NCBI GenBank assembly: GCA_015680905.1
Contig: CM027381.1
Location: forward strand, 52,332,501-52,396,500
From: Coptis chinensis
Lineage: Eukaryota; Streptophyta; Magnoliopsida; Ranunculales; Ranunculaceae
Reading direction: 5' to 3'
Length of the DNA: 64,000 nt
Notes under the pieces: generated by a model
The model's input: the letters and a program-made list of their open reading frames with translations, nothing else
Databases searched by the model: none
What the model was told of the DNA's origin: nothing
Position numbers and translations under genes: made by a program
Shown: positions 9,802 through 20,695 of the stretch, piece after piece
Layout: each line of letters starts with the position of its first letter
Numbering within the stretch: the stretch's first letter is position 1

Positions 9802-11560
9802 ATGATGGCAGTAACTAAGAAAACAAAAGGTGGCACTACCACCCGTAGCATCGCTGTTAGATAAGAAGAGCATGAGATGCTTGAAGGGGGAGAATGTCGA
9901 TCATCATGATGTGAATAATCTCCTTCAAGGACAGGTGACCAACACCGATCGACCAGTTGCTCTCGGTGCAGGCCCTACAACTAACGCTCAAGGAGAACAT
10001 CAAAATGGTGAGAATGTTGTTCTTACCAACCCAGAGTCTGTTCAAGCAAACTAGGCAGTACAGTCTCTGGAGTAACAAAGAAGTAACCTTTAGCGAAAGG
10101 TATAGATGCTGAGGCACTTATATCAATCTGACACAGGGAAGCAACCGCTCATCGATCTCGATGATGATGGCCTTCCAGAGGGCGGTCGAGCTAGGAACCC
10201 AAGGAGTGGGGATCCAGTTCGATGCGAACCATCAGAGTCAAAATACAGTAATTCGGATGAGGACTCGAATATGGCATCAGAGTCAGAGTCAACTGACCAG
10301 GATCATGATGTCAACCCCTGACACCAAAAAAGAACCCAAAACAAGAGACTTTCTACCAAAGAAAGCACATGGGAGATTGAGAAAAATGACCTGATCCGTC
10401 AGATGCATAGGATGACAGGAAAAGAAAGAAAAATGCAAGACTCCCTTGTTCAATCCGCTATAATCGGGGGCAGGCAGATCTCTTTTCTCATCACGACTAA
10501 TGAGAAAGCCCTATCCTTGCGGCTACAAACAACCAAAGTTCAGTATCTTTAGTGGCAAGTTAGATCCGGTGGATCATGTATTTAGATATCGCGCCACCAT
10601 GGGACAGTATGAGAGGTATGGCCACGTCATATGTCAAGAGTTCAAAGCTTCCCTATCAGGATCCATGATCCACTGGTACCACAGGTTACCTGAACGGCAG
10701 ATCAGGTCCTCAGAAGATCGAGCTATTTAGGACCTTCATCGACAGGTACTCGTGCAATAAGCACCAACCAAAATGGATTGATGCACTGTTCAACATCAAG
10801 AAAAAGGATGGAGAGGCATTAAGGTCCGACATGCAACGATTTATGGAAATTTCAATCCCGATAGAGTCTTGTGACGAACATACTACTATAATAGCTTTCA
10901 AATAGGGGTTAGATGAAAATAATGTCTTATTCGGGTCCCTCTCCAGGAAACCACCACGTGATTTGGAGGAACTCCTAGACAGGGTTGAAACTCATGCAGG
11001 GTGGGTGGGAGGAGGATGTCATGAATAGACGTCAGGAAGCAAAGAAGACTAATCGGACAACCCCTGTGGTCCCATGAGAGGGGAATGGGAACTCTTCAAC
11101 TTAAAAGCTAAAGAGAGATCGTCATCGTGGTCGCCAAAAGGCTGAATCCCCATCAAAGGGACGAATGCCCAGAGGGCAATATGAAAATGTAGCAAGCAAT
11201 GGAGATGGAAAACCATAAAAGAAGCCATGGATTGAAGGAGCTGAAGAAGCTCTTCCCTCAATGGACAAAAATTTCGCCCCTCTGAACAAAATGACAGACT
11301 AGGTTCTGGACTCGATCAAGAACTAGAGCTACCTAAAATGGCTAGCTCCACTCAAGTTAGGCTCCCTGGGTACCAGAGACCAGAGGATCTACTGCGAGTT
11401 CTACAAGAGTAAGGGTCACCGTACTAGGGCCTATAGGACCCTGAAAAATGAACTACAGGATCTAATTGAAAAGGGTTATTTGAAGCAGTTAGTAGCACAC
11501 GAGCAGGTAAATGCAGTACAACCTGAGGAGATCAGCACGTCAGTTTAGGATCCCCCAGGT
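9802..11560 (+). pseudogene. gag: Element B gag
   Basis: The first ATG (9,802; another at 9,805) opens a basic N-terminus (KKTKGG) and then frames break. The capsid region is readable as KFSIFSGKLDPVDHVFRY and SLSGSMIHWYHRLP at 10,530-10,690, then after a frameshift WIDALFNIKKKDGEALR and LSRKPPRDLEELLDRVETHA to about 11,010. A degenerate zinc-knuckle segment, YCEFYKSKGHRTRAYRTLK with only one of the usual cysteines, lies at about 11,390-11,445, followed by a basic ELQDLIEKGYLKQL tail typical of Tat gag. Multiple stops, several of them TAG, show it is dead. Confidence 0.8.
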
Positions 11561-11799
11561 ACTGTACCACTCAATGGCCGAGTCTAGATAAACATGATTT
11601 CAGGAAAGGCAAGCAAGCGAAGTGGGCAGGTCATAGAAAAAGGTGCGCGATACCAAATGCGTGTTGCCAAGCAAATGAGGATCATGTACCGCGAATTAAC
11701 TACAAATTGTGCCCAAGTTAACAAGTTACCCTACCAAGATCCACTCATCCTTTTCACTGAGGTTGACTGTCTCAGCATCTAGAGTCTACATGACGATGC

Positions 11800-12380
11800 A
11801 CTAGTTCTTACACTTCTTTTTGGAGACTATGATTTGCATCGCATATTGGCTGACTCAGGAAGTTCAGCAGATGTGTTATACTATGAAGCATTCAAAAAAC
11901 TATAGATTCCTAACTTTGAGATGGTCGCCACCAGCTCCAACCTATATGGATTAAGTGGAGACAAAGCTATAACAATCGGGGAGGTCTAGCTACCCGTAGC
12001 TACTGGTCTGGTAACCTTCATCATAAATTTGTTGTGGTAAAAACTAACATGCCCTATCATATAATCTTGGGTAGGACCTGGCTGCATAGACTCCGCACTA
12101 TTCCCAACACCTATCACCAATGTCTAAAATTACCACATAATGGGAAAATTGAGACAATCAGAGGAGATCAGGTGGTTGCCAAAACATGCTAGGCTATGGC
12201 GAGAAAGTAGTCCCCACCCTTTTGAACCAATGGAGGTGGGGCAACCCGCTAAATAGCAATTACAGATGTATCCACCTCTCTCAGACTTGGTCCCAAGAGA
12301 GAGGGAGGATCCCCTCTCACTAGAGCCATTAGTGGAAGTGGAAATCGTGGGAGGAAGCTCGCCCAAAACCACTTTCATCG
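11800..12380 (+). pseudogene. pro: Element B aspartic protease
   Basis: The active-site box reads ILADSGSSADVLYY at about 11,843-11,884 (D-S-G in the D-[ST]-G triad), preceded by a hydrophobic strand. The second conserved segment, PYHIILGRTWLH, follows at about 12,052-12,090. This is the Ty3/Tat protease arrangement between gag and RT. Stops at about 11,904 and 11,986 break the frame, and the linker to RT (12,130-12,400) is open only in the wrong frames. Confidence 0.8.
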
Positions 12381-12399
12381 GCACCTTATTGAGTTTTGA

Positions 12400-13330
12400 A
12401 GAGCGCTAGGCTCTACTACACTTCCTCCGAGAACACAAAGACGTATTTGCTTGGTCATTCGAAGAAATGCTAGGAATTGAACCCCATGTGGCATGCCATC
12501 GGCTTAATGTCTGCAGTGATGTAGTAGTAGTCAAATAGAAACCGAGAAAAAAAGGTGTTGACATATCCAAACCAGTGAAAGCTGAAGGCAACTAATTTTG
12601 TTAGGGAATTGAAATCAATTTCCCCACCTGGATTTCTAACATTGTCCCAGTATGTAAGAAGAATGGGTCATGGATAATCTGTATCGACTTCACAGATCTG
12701 AAACACGCGTGTCTAAAAGACAGTTACCCTCTACCACAGATTGACAAATTGGTGGATGCAACGACTGAACATGAATTGTTATCCTTCACAGATCCCATTG
12801 CATGAGGAAGACCACAAACATGGTTGTTTCACAACTGAGGATGGCCTGTACTGTTATCAACTCATGCCGTTCGGACTGAAAAATGCGGGAGCCACGTACC
12901 AACGTTTGGTAAACAAAATGTTCGAGGGATTGATAGGTGACATTGTAGAGGTGTATGTAGACGATCTCTTGATCAAAAGACTAAGACGTGGATATCACCT
13001 CTCTCACCTAAAACGTGCATTTGACATTCTCCGAAAGTATCACATGAAACTTAACCCAGCAAAATGTGCTTTTGTTGTCTCCTTAGGGAAGTTTTTAGGG
13101 TATCTGGTTACTAAGAGAGGAATCGAGGCAAACCTAGATCAGATCTGGGCACTCGTAGAAATGCCTTCACCTAAAAACATGAAAGAGGTTCAAAAAGTGA
13201 TAGGCAAGTTAGCAGCTCTGAATAGGTTCATCTCCAATAGTTTAGATAAGTGCAAACTTCTATTTCAATTACTGCAAAAAAAATACTTCATTTGCATGGA
13301 CGAAAGAATGCCAAGAAGTAGAGTAGGAGG
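12400..13330 (+). pseudogene. Element B reverse transcriptase
   Basis: The N-terminal RT motifs are readable with stops between 12,400 and 12,740 (HVACHRLNV, then a CIDFTDL-like segment near 12,680). The main open stretch carries YQLMPFGLKNAGATYQRLV and the catalytic box VYVDDLLIK (YVDD at 12,954-12,965), then LNPAKCAF, GKFLGYLVTKRGIEAN and AALNRFIS. This order is diagnostic of Ty3 RT. The frame starting at 12,741 runs past RT into sequence fused by a deletion, so its last 60 residues are not RT. Confidence 0.88.
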
Positions 13331-13570
13331 TGACACTTGCTGGCCTCACAATGGCTCTCGACCTGGGCTTAAGTTTTTAGTGACTCACAGCTGGTTGTGT
13401 TTCAAGTTGATAGAGGATACGAGGCTAGAGATGAATGAATGGCTAAATGCCTGGAACTAGTAAGGGGTCTTCAAAGCAAGTTCTAGAATATTCAATTTTA
13501 TCAGCTGCCTTGATCAGAAAATCGACACGTAGATGCTTTGGCATATGTTGCCTCAATGTAGGGTAACAGC
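13331..13570 (+). pseudogene. Element B RNase H remnant, joined by a deletion
   Basis: Directly after the RT thumb (FAWTKECQEVE in one frame) the sequence jumps to LAGLTMALDLGLKFL, the middle of a plant-type RNase H, and then to SENRHVDALAYVAS, its last catalytic-Asp segment at about 13,515-13,555. Compared with element C, the whole first RNase H domain and the first half of the second are missing, about 250 residues. The deletion makes element B enzymatically incomplete whatever its stops. Confidence 0.7.
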
Positions 13571-13639
13571 GAGTCTCGCTCCATCCCTATAGAGTTCCAG
13601 GACAAACCTAGCATTCATGCACCCACTGTCATAATAGTT

Positions 13640-14884
13640 TATGTTATTCCAGCCACCACACCAAACTGGATGGATCCATACAAGTATTACCTTAAGGATG
13701 GGACATTCCCAGAGGATAAGAACATAGCAAGGCATCTGCTTGCAAAGGTACCAAGATTCATCCTTATTAGAGATGATCTTTACAAGAAGTCCTTCCTGGG
13801 ACCTCACCTCCGATGTCTTTCCCCAGACCTCGCTGAACAAGTCATACGAGAGGTTCACAAAGGAATTAGTGGCAACCACGCTAGGGGCAGAACACTCACT
13901 CTCAGGATCCTAAGGCAAGGGTAGTTTTAGCCTTACATGCAAAAGGATTCACAAGTTTTTGCCCGCAAATGTGAAAAGTGTTAGTGACATGCCCAGCTTA
14001 TCTATCCTCCCACGACAGAGCTGCATCCATTGGCCAGCCCATGGCCATTTGCATAGTGGGGAACTGACATTATGGGACCCTTGCCACCTGCTCCCATCAA
14101 TGTCAAATTTTTACTGGTAGTGACGGATTACTTCACTAAGTGGATAGAGGTAGTTCCCCTTGTCTACATTCGAGAATAGGACGTCAGAAAGTTCATTTAG
14201 AACAACATTGTTTGTAGGTTTGGCATACCCAAAGTCATCATCTCAGATAATGGGCAATAGTTCGCTGGCGGATCGGTGGCCAAACTTTGTGAAGAGTTAC
14301 ACATTACCCATCTTTTCTCAACCCCGAGGTATCCACAAGGTAATGGCCAGGCTGAGGCCTCCAATAGGGTTATTTTGGATAACATGAAGTACAAACTAGA
14401 TGACGCAAAGTGTTTATGGGTCGAGGAACTACCTAAGGTTCTATGGGCATACCGAGCTACACCCAGACGATCGACTGGTGAGTCTCCATTTTCACTGACC
14501 TACGGAACTGAAGCTGTCATACCTCCCGAACTAGTAGTTCCTACTCAGAAGTCGGACGTTGTGCACACACTAGACAATGAGAAATTGTTATGCAGGAAAA
14601 TGGATCTCCTAGATGAAAAGTGGGAAGGCGTCGCATTGCGCTTGGCGGCCAACCAGCAGATGCTGAAAAGATCATACGACAAGAGAGTATGAATTCAAGC
14701 TTTCAAATCTGGCGATCTGGTTCTGTGTGAGATCCGGAGCACAACGGCAAGCTTGGGCCCAACTGGGAGGGACAATACATTATCGACAAGGTTGGCCAAA
14801 CTGGTTTTTACTACTTACGTACTGTTGAAGGGGATGTTCTTGTTAAACCATGGAACACAGAGCACCTGCATAAGTACTATCAAT
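13640..14884 (+). pseudogene. Element B integrase
   Basis: The zinc-binding HHCC end is seen as EVHKGISGNHARGRTLTL and KCEKC (13,850-13,985). The core has its three acidic residues in context: GTDIMGP at about 14,067, ISDNGQ at about 14,240 and PQGNGQAEASNRVI at about 14,333-14,375, followed by WAYRATPRRSTGESPF, standard for Ty3 integrases. The C-terminal LGPNWEGQYIIDKVGQ segment ends at about 14,884. TAG stops at about 13,922, 13,981, 14,056, 14,178, 14,199 and 14,259 break it, several at positions where a C-to-T change would create the stop. Confidence 0.88.
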
Positions 14885-14997
14885 AAATTGTTATTTCATG
14901 CTTCTTTATGCATTATTTATTCTCTCTAGCTATCAACAATGTTCCTCACCTTGCAATCAAATTTACTCCTTGTGTCAGATCTTTATTTATTATCCAC

Positions 14998-15300
14998 AAT
15001 GGACTAAACCTTTAGGGCATAACTTCTCACTATCTGTTCAAAAAAATTGTATGCCAATTTGCTTTGGAACCAGAGATACTGAGTTTGGGGACACCGAACT
15101 ATATGCCAATAGCATGAACTATACACCAGTTCTTTAAGACTGTGATTATCCTTGATGGGTTAAGCCTTTAGGGAATCTAACCACATTAATTGTTCAGTAA
15201 ACTGTATGCCAGCTTGACAGGGAACTAGAGATAGTGTTCTTGGGAACCCGAACTGTATGCCAGTTCCTTGCGTTCTCATAACATCACTAATGGGGGTTGC
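14998..15300 (+). repeat. Imperfect tandem repeat after element B integrase
   Basis: Two units of about 155 bases follow each other, each starting with a phrase like taagcctttaggg (15,001-15,017 and 15,157-15,173). Each unit contains two copies of an aactgtatgccagtt-like word (15,045, 15,097, 15,199, 15,251). Non-coding. Element C has a different tandem array in exactly the same place between integrase and antisense gene. Confidence 0.7.
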
Positions 15301-15855
15301 TGGAAAGATTTGGGTTGGATCCAGATCCTAATGTGCGATCATTAGCCTATATTTAAATCGGCATGATTGCGCTAAGGAAGACTCCCCCACTGTTATTCTG
15401 GTGATAACCTATTTATTTTTTAAATAAACAGTACCTTTCGTTATTAAAAATAGTGTCGTGCTCAAGGTACCAAGTTACCTTCGCATAGATATACGACTCC
15501 TTTGTGACACTGTTCCTCTATTACGATCGAACTTTCAGTTACAGTTAAACTTAGACGGTCCCATGATATCCTGATCAGATTCTGGTTACACCTCTATTTA
15601 ACCTGTTTAGCCTATTAGGGTCACCTATTGTTATTCCAAATAAACTTTGGGGGCATCAGGGGTAGAATGTGCATAGTAGTTCATATCATAATATGTTATA
15701 TAACATAAAATGTTTTAAATGCATGCATAAACTAGAAGAGCTGTAGAGCTCAGTAAGTAAATTGTATGTGAGCAACTAAGCTCAATATTACAGACCCATA
15801 GAAATATTGTTTCAAAATAAATGTTTTCTAAATCATGAACTAGATAGCTAAGTCT
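15301..15855. other. Element B spacer without a gene
   Basis: AT-rich non-coding sequence between the repeat zone and the 3' end of the antisense gene. I see no frame or signal of note. Confidence 0.6.
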
Positions 15856-18547
15856 TCACTTAGCTTGTTGAGCAGGGGTAGAATCAAATTTCGGTTTAGC
15901 ATTAGTACTTTCTACGGCACCAATATCAAGAGCTCCTGGGCCACTCTCAGGAATAGATGGTGCGGTTGGATTGGCTGGGATAGTTGAAGGCTGAACAGAA
16001 CATTCACCTGAAATGGGCACAGGCAAAAAAAGAAGCTGGATGGCAGGCATGTCATCATTGGTGTCTTCTCCAGAAGATGAGGAAGCATCAAGCATAAGTT
16101 CATTATGAATCGCTAAGATACTGGTAGTCAGGTCAGGAAACAAGATGAAAGGGTTAGTCACTTGCCCCTGATCATCCACCTTAGAAACATACCCAATAGC
16201 CTCAATAGCTTCCTCGAACTTAACTTATTTGGCTGCATTGAAGGATTCTTCAAAAAACATTAAGTACTCTCAGGGCAAAACGAATAGCATTTTCAGTTGA
16301 CCTCTTCTTTACCTCTTGCACCACCTTGGAATATAAACGCTTCTTTTTGAGAGCCCTCTCATAACCTATCATAACTTCATTTACATGAGTAATGGCTTGG
16401 CCAAGAGTTCTCATCTCGGTATTCCTACGGTTAAGCTCTTCTTGGACTTGGTCATGCTTTGCTTGCAGTATGGTGAAGTGAGAGCACAGCTTCAAGAACC
16501 TCACTTTCCAAGAGGCAGCCTTGGTAGCTCCATTTTGGGACTTGTCTAGAGAGTTTTGGAGGTTGGAAATCGTCTCTCTCATATTCCTGAAACCAGCATC
16601 TGACTTTTTCTCTTTTACCAAAAGTTGGTCGATATGGGTTTGCACTTCCTCAGCTCTTTTCTTAGCAGCTTTTTTCTCCCAGATCAACTCACCAGTGGCC
16701 ATGTCATTAGTAGCGGTACTGGTTGAGGTCGCAAAGATTGGCTCTTTCATGGCCAAGAAGTTATTCACTAACTAAAAAAAAAATATAGGGTGTATAAGCA
16801 ACACAATGAGGAAAATAGAACATTGTACAGAGAAAGAAGTTTTACCTTGGCAAGATAAACGATGGATCTGTGTAATGACAGATCCAGGCTACCAGCCATA
16901 CTCACTTTAGCTCTATCAACAAGAAGTCGCGTAACTTCCTGAATGCCAAATGCGATGTCAACATCATTAACTAAATGCTTATTAGTAATGGTAAGCTCAT
17001 CAGGTCGGCCCTAACGCCTCATCTCCACGATCATCTCCCTTTCAGGAGAGTCTGGGGATTTTGGCGAGAAGAGCATATCATCTGCCGTCCTCCTCCTATC
17101 AGTTCGAGGGGGAAAGAGAGCAACAGTTGCAACGGCCAGCGCAATGACACCTTTCCCCCTTCGGTCATCAGGGAGGGAAGGATTAACAGTCAATGGTACA
17201 TGGCTACCAGCCTGCAGTTCAGAACCTAGGAGAGGATCTGGAACTGGTAGTGGTGCAGTAACTTCTTCATAAAACTTACTTGGAACATTCATAGGAGCCT
17301 TAAAAGATGTCTCTTCATCCACAGATAGAAGACCCAATTTGGTTATCTTACTTGAGGGTGCAACACCAAGAGCCAGAGCAAAATCAGTTCTCTTTAATTT
17401 TGAGTAGTTGGACGCGCGTACTTCCCTTTTAAAATTTCTCACTGCCAGAAGTTCATGAGGCAGTTCATGGCCCCTCCCAGCAGTGATTATGTAATCATCG
17501 CTGACATCAGGCTCCTGAACTGTACCCGATATGGCAGTGGCACTCGAAGTCATAACAAAACTCTTCTCTTTATGGTTCCCCTTTCTTCTAGTGTTGAGAG
17601 AAGATTCATCCTGACCTAGAGGAGGAAGAAGACTAGCATCTTAATCTACAGGGGGAGGGAGTATTGTGCGCCTAGTGTTCACAGTGTTAACCCCAAATGG
17701 AGAAAATCCGGGGGAAAGGGCCAGCAGTTCTTCAATAGACATATTGAAATACTCAAGGAGGTGGGTGGTATCAGGACCTACCACCTAGGGCATCCTATGA
17801 TCTTTGGAGATCTTGTTGATAAAATCCATAGTAGCAGCATCAGTTGCGGTAAGTTGGTTCTATGGGGAAGAGTCATCTAAGGGATAATAACAAGAGAAAT
17901 CAGTTGAAAGCACTTATGGACGATTTGTAAATTCATGAGAAAGTATGCTTACGGGTTGGTGCATGAGTATGCTTTCTGGGAATAGGAATCCCCACTGGTT
18001 CGCCATGAGCATCTTGAGGACGAAGGTCCCACTCATCACGCAGCACTTGGATGTGGTAATCAGCCCAACCTCATCACTGTGCTTTTCCTCAAAGAAGACG
18101 ATTGGAGCATTCTTGTCTTTAGTCATGAGATTAAGACTAGTCTCGAATGCGATGGACCTCATAAAAATACCCAAACACCCATCTGTTCAAGACGAATCCA
18201 TGCCTCTTTACCAGTATGGCAGAGTACATGACAGTTCTGTAAAACATGAGAGTCGTTTGACCAAGGGCAAGATTGAAGTGAATCAGGCACTCCCTCAACA
18301 ATAGGTAGAGAGGAAGAGTGAGACCGGCTCTGAGTTGACCAATTGTGACGAGCGTAACCTCCTTGTAGGCCAACTCGTCAGATAATCTCCCACACTCAAG
18401 CCCAATATTGGCAGGGATGCAAAACTTATCTCTTATCAGTTCTAGGGAAGAGAGATCTCCAAAGTTGATAAGTGACCAATTTGGGTTCGTCATAGTCAGA
18501 AAGGGTAGAAAGTTTGAATTTTTAGTTAAACCATAGCAGGAGAGCAT
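15856..18547 (-). pseudogene. Antisense, intron-containing gene of Tat element B
   Basis: Minus-strand coding remnants run from 18,547 down to 15,856. The N-terminal part (LTLPLYLLLRECLIHFNLAL, 18,137-18,547) resembles the putative gypsy-type transposon domain (Pfam PF04195 as I recall). A frameshift near 18,160 leads to MGIFMRSIAFET and on to about 17,960, where a GTAAGC donor follows. An acceptor (cccttag) lies near 17,880. The next part is a 180-residue stretch (17,011-17,553), one TAG, then ITNKHLVNDVDIAFG, and an intron at 16,845-16,772. The 172-residue C-terminal portion is a likely coiled coil (KKAAKKRAEEVQTHIDQL). An acidic tail (15,856-16,179) closes it. Antisense ORFs at this place are known from Tat elements such as Grande and RIRE2; their function is unknown. 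Confidence 0.75.
16772..16845 (-). other. Phase-0 intron in the antisense gene
   Basis: On the minus strand a donor AAG|GTAAAA (GT at 16,845-16,844) and an acceptor with a long T-run ending TTTTTAG (AG at 16,773-16,772) bound 74 bases. Joining the flanking exons keeps one frame: VYLAK before, LVNNFLAMKEP after. Codons on the upstream side are in register with the 180-residue frame, which supports splicing rather than chance. Confidence 0.7.
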
Positions 18548-18829
18548 AAAGTTTGTATACAGAGAACGCTAGCAGAAGAGATAAGAAAGATTCTCTCTCT
18601 AAGCCCCTTCATATACAGATGCGATAGACGGTTATGATTAACCCAAACGTTGCGTCTTTCCGGGATGGAACTGCCATCATTACCTTTTTTAGGAAAAGGC
18701 ATGTCTGCTAGAGCCGTCTTTTCAGAGCCTTAATTAGGTGAGTCCGTAAGCAGTTCCAACAATTGTTTATGAAAAAGATTCTCGCGCCAAAAGCAGTGTC
18801 GCTTCAAATGCCCATGTGCTAGATGTCAC

Positions 18830-18842
18830 GAGAGGGGGCATC
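18830..18842 (+). promoter_or_regulatory. Polypurine tract of element B
   Basis: The sequence gagagggggcatc ends exactly at the start of the 3' LTR (TGTAAGG at 18,843). This is the expected position and composition of the plus-strand primer of a Ty3 element. Confidence 0.8.
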
Positions 18843-19523
18843 TGTAAGGGGGATTTCCCGTCATTGATCAGATGACACGTGGATGGGAAATAACCTAGGA
18901 CTATAGATACCTGGAATAAGACAAGAACCATTGGAATAGTTTTGGGATTAAGTAATCTCGTGTTTATCACGAGTGTGTCGTAAGCATGTGATAGTCACGT
19001 GACGACCTGCCTTTGAATATACCAGTTCTCCAAGTCATTAGGAACTGATAAAGACAGTTCCTGAACAGAAGAAAACTGAAGAGAGCGATCTTTGATGATA
19101 AGGAAGGAATCAGAATGACATCTTTAAGAGTTACCTTTTAGATCTAATCTTCCATATGCGATGGGATATTATGATCAACAAGGAAACCTACCTCTAATAA
19201 GATATGGTATAGATTCACACTTCCATAAGGAGAGAATTCCTAATAGGAAGGCAGAGTCCAAAGATAGAAGGGAACTCACAAGCGGTGAGGTTAAACCTAA
19301 CCCTAGGACTCTCAAGGCTCTTCCTATATAAACCATAGGAATTCGCTTTTAGGAACTACACAAAATAGAGTTTGATTCTTCTAAGTAAACAAGGAGATAC
19401 GTAGGCAGCCGCCAGGTGGTTCAACCCTGAACATTAAATCATCTCATCCCTTTTCCATCAAGAAAAGATTTTGAATAATAAGGCACATAGGAGGATCAGG
19501 GGATACTCAGAAAATGCCCTACA
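18843..19523 (+). repeat. Element B 3' LTR
   Basis: The 681-bp repeat matches 9,034-9,721, starts TGTAAGGGGGATTTCC and ends GCCCTACA. It is followed by the duplicated target gtatc (19,524-19,528) and the resumed gag of element A. The TATA box is at 19,325-19,332. It differs from the 5' LTR by many transitions and a few small indels. Confidence 0.92.
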
Positions 19524-20070
19524 GTATCCATGGGTGGAAAAGTATATAAGGTATGAGGATACTATGCATAAAGACCTCAAAAGGTCAAGGAAGGCGGTGC
19601 TATCCTTGGGGAAAAGTGAAGGACACCGGAAAAGCGAGACATCAGAGAAGGAAAGGAAAGGTATATTGGGGACTCATCGGGGACAGAAAGGAATCGAGAC
19701 ATGGTTAGGAGAGAAAATAGAGACAGAAAGCCATATCACGAGATAGAGCATACTCCACTGAATAGGCTGCTAGATGAGATCTTATCATTAATTAAAAGTC
19801 TTTAGTATTATGAGGGGTCGCGCAGTACACCAATGGAGATTCTAGGTAAACCATATTGTGCATATCATCATATCAGAAACCATGAGAATAATGATTGTTA
19901 CACATTGAAATAGCTAATTTAGAGGTTGATAGAGAAGGGCATGTTGAGTAAATTAGTGACAGAAGCCCAGAAAGACGATCATGAGTTGGCCCTAGGCAGG
20001 ATTTTGAGAATGATTAATGCCATATTTAGTGGCGAGGTGTTGAGTGGCTCATAGAAAGAAAATCAGGCGA
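19524..20070 (+). pseudogene. gag: Element A gag, 3' part
   Basis: Coding similarity resumes immediately after the B insertion: KYIRYEDTMHKDLKRSRK, a basic KSETSEKERKG region, then in shifted frames LLDEILSLIKSL and GKPYCAYHHIRNHENNDCYT at about 19,840-19,905, and a LIEKGMLSKLV tail. The same order occurs in element C (30,745-31,275). The knuckle-like segment keeps His and Cys but not the full CCHC. Several stops and frameshifts are present. Confidence 0.82.
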
Positions 20071-20109
20071 ACTGCGAGTATTTAACATGTTAATGAAGTA
20101 AAGGGTTCC

Positions 20110-20575
20110 TCATGGCTAGTTACATGGTCCGCGGAAGGAAATGATCAAATTGTTTTCACATCAGCGGACCTAAAAGCAATCGACTCCCCCCACGAAGATA
20201 TGCTAGTGATTACAGTAGCAATGGGTAATTACTTGGTGAAGATGATGTTAATCGATTGTGGTAGCTCAGTGGACTTGTTGTTCAGAGGGGCGATAGAGGA
20301 AATGAAAATTGATGCAAAATAATTGAAGCCTCCATAGACAAATCAGTTTGGATTCAACGAAAGCATAATTGTGCCCATGGGAGAGCTCATACTACTTGTG
20401 ACGATGGGACTTGTGACAATGTTCACCTGGTTCATGGTCGTAGACTCAAACTCACAATACAATGCAATTATGGAAATACGATGGATACATGAAATGAAAG
20501 CAATACCCTTAAGCGAATGGAATGCACAAAGTCCGCGAAGACCAAGTGATGACCAAGAATAGCCATTAGGTAACT
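20110..20575 (+). pseudogene. pro: Element A aspartic protease
   Basis: LIDCGSSVDLLFRGAIEEM at about 20,248-20,305 holds the active-site box (D-C-G-S-S, Cys in place of Ser/Thr as in element C), then a stop. FGFNESIIVPMGELIL and DSNSQYNAIMEIRWIHEMK at 20,350-20,505 are the second half, with the NAI--R-W segment replacing the usual G-R-x-W. This copy escaped the insertion that splits the same gene in element C. Confidence 0.8.
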
Positions 20576-20695
20576 GTGAAGGGTATGATCCGTAGAACAC
20601 AAAGAAAGTGCTCAGACTCTGAGAAAATACCTGCTTAGCAATTAGGGAATGAGGCCACAGAGGAAGAAGGTGAGCCTCTTAGGGAACTGAAGACC

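Larger units (their letters stand above)
9034..19523 (+). mobile_element. Tat-lineage Ty3/gypsy element B, complete but degraded
   Basis: Two LTRs (9,034-9,721 and 18,843-19,523) bound 9.1 kb of internal DNA holding a primer-binding site, gag, protease, RT, part of RNase H, integrase, a tandem-repeat zone, an antisense gene and a polypurine tract. The 5-base sequence gtatc flanks it at 9,029-9,033 and 19,524-19,528, proving a clean insertion into element A gag. By hand count the first 190 bases of the two LTRs differ at roughly one position in eleven, mostly transitions, so the insertion is old. Every coding domain has stops or frameshifts, so it cannot move by itself. Confidence 0.92.
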
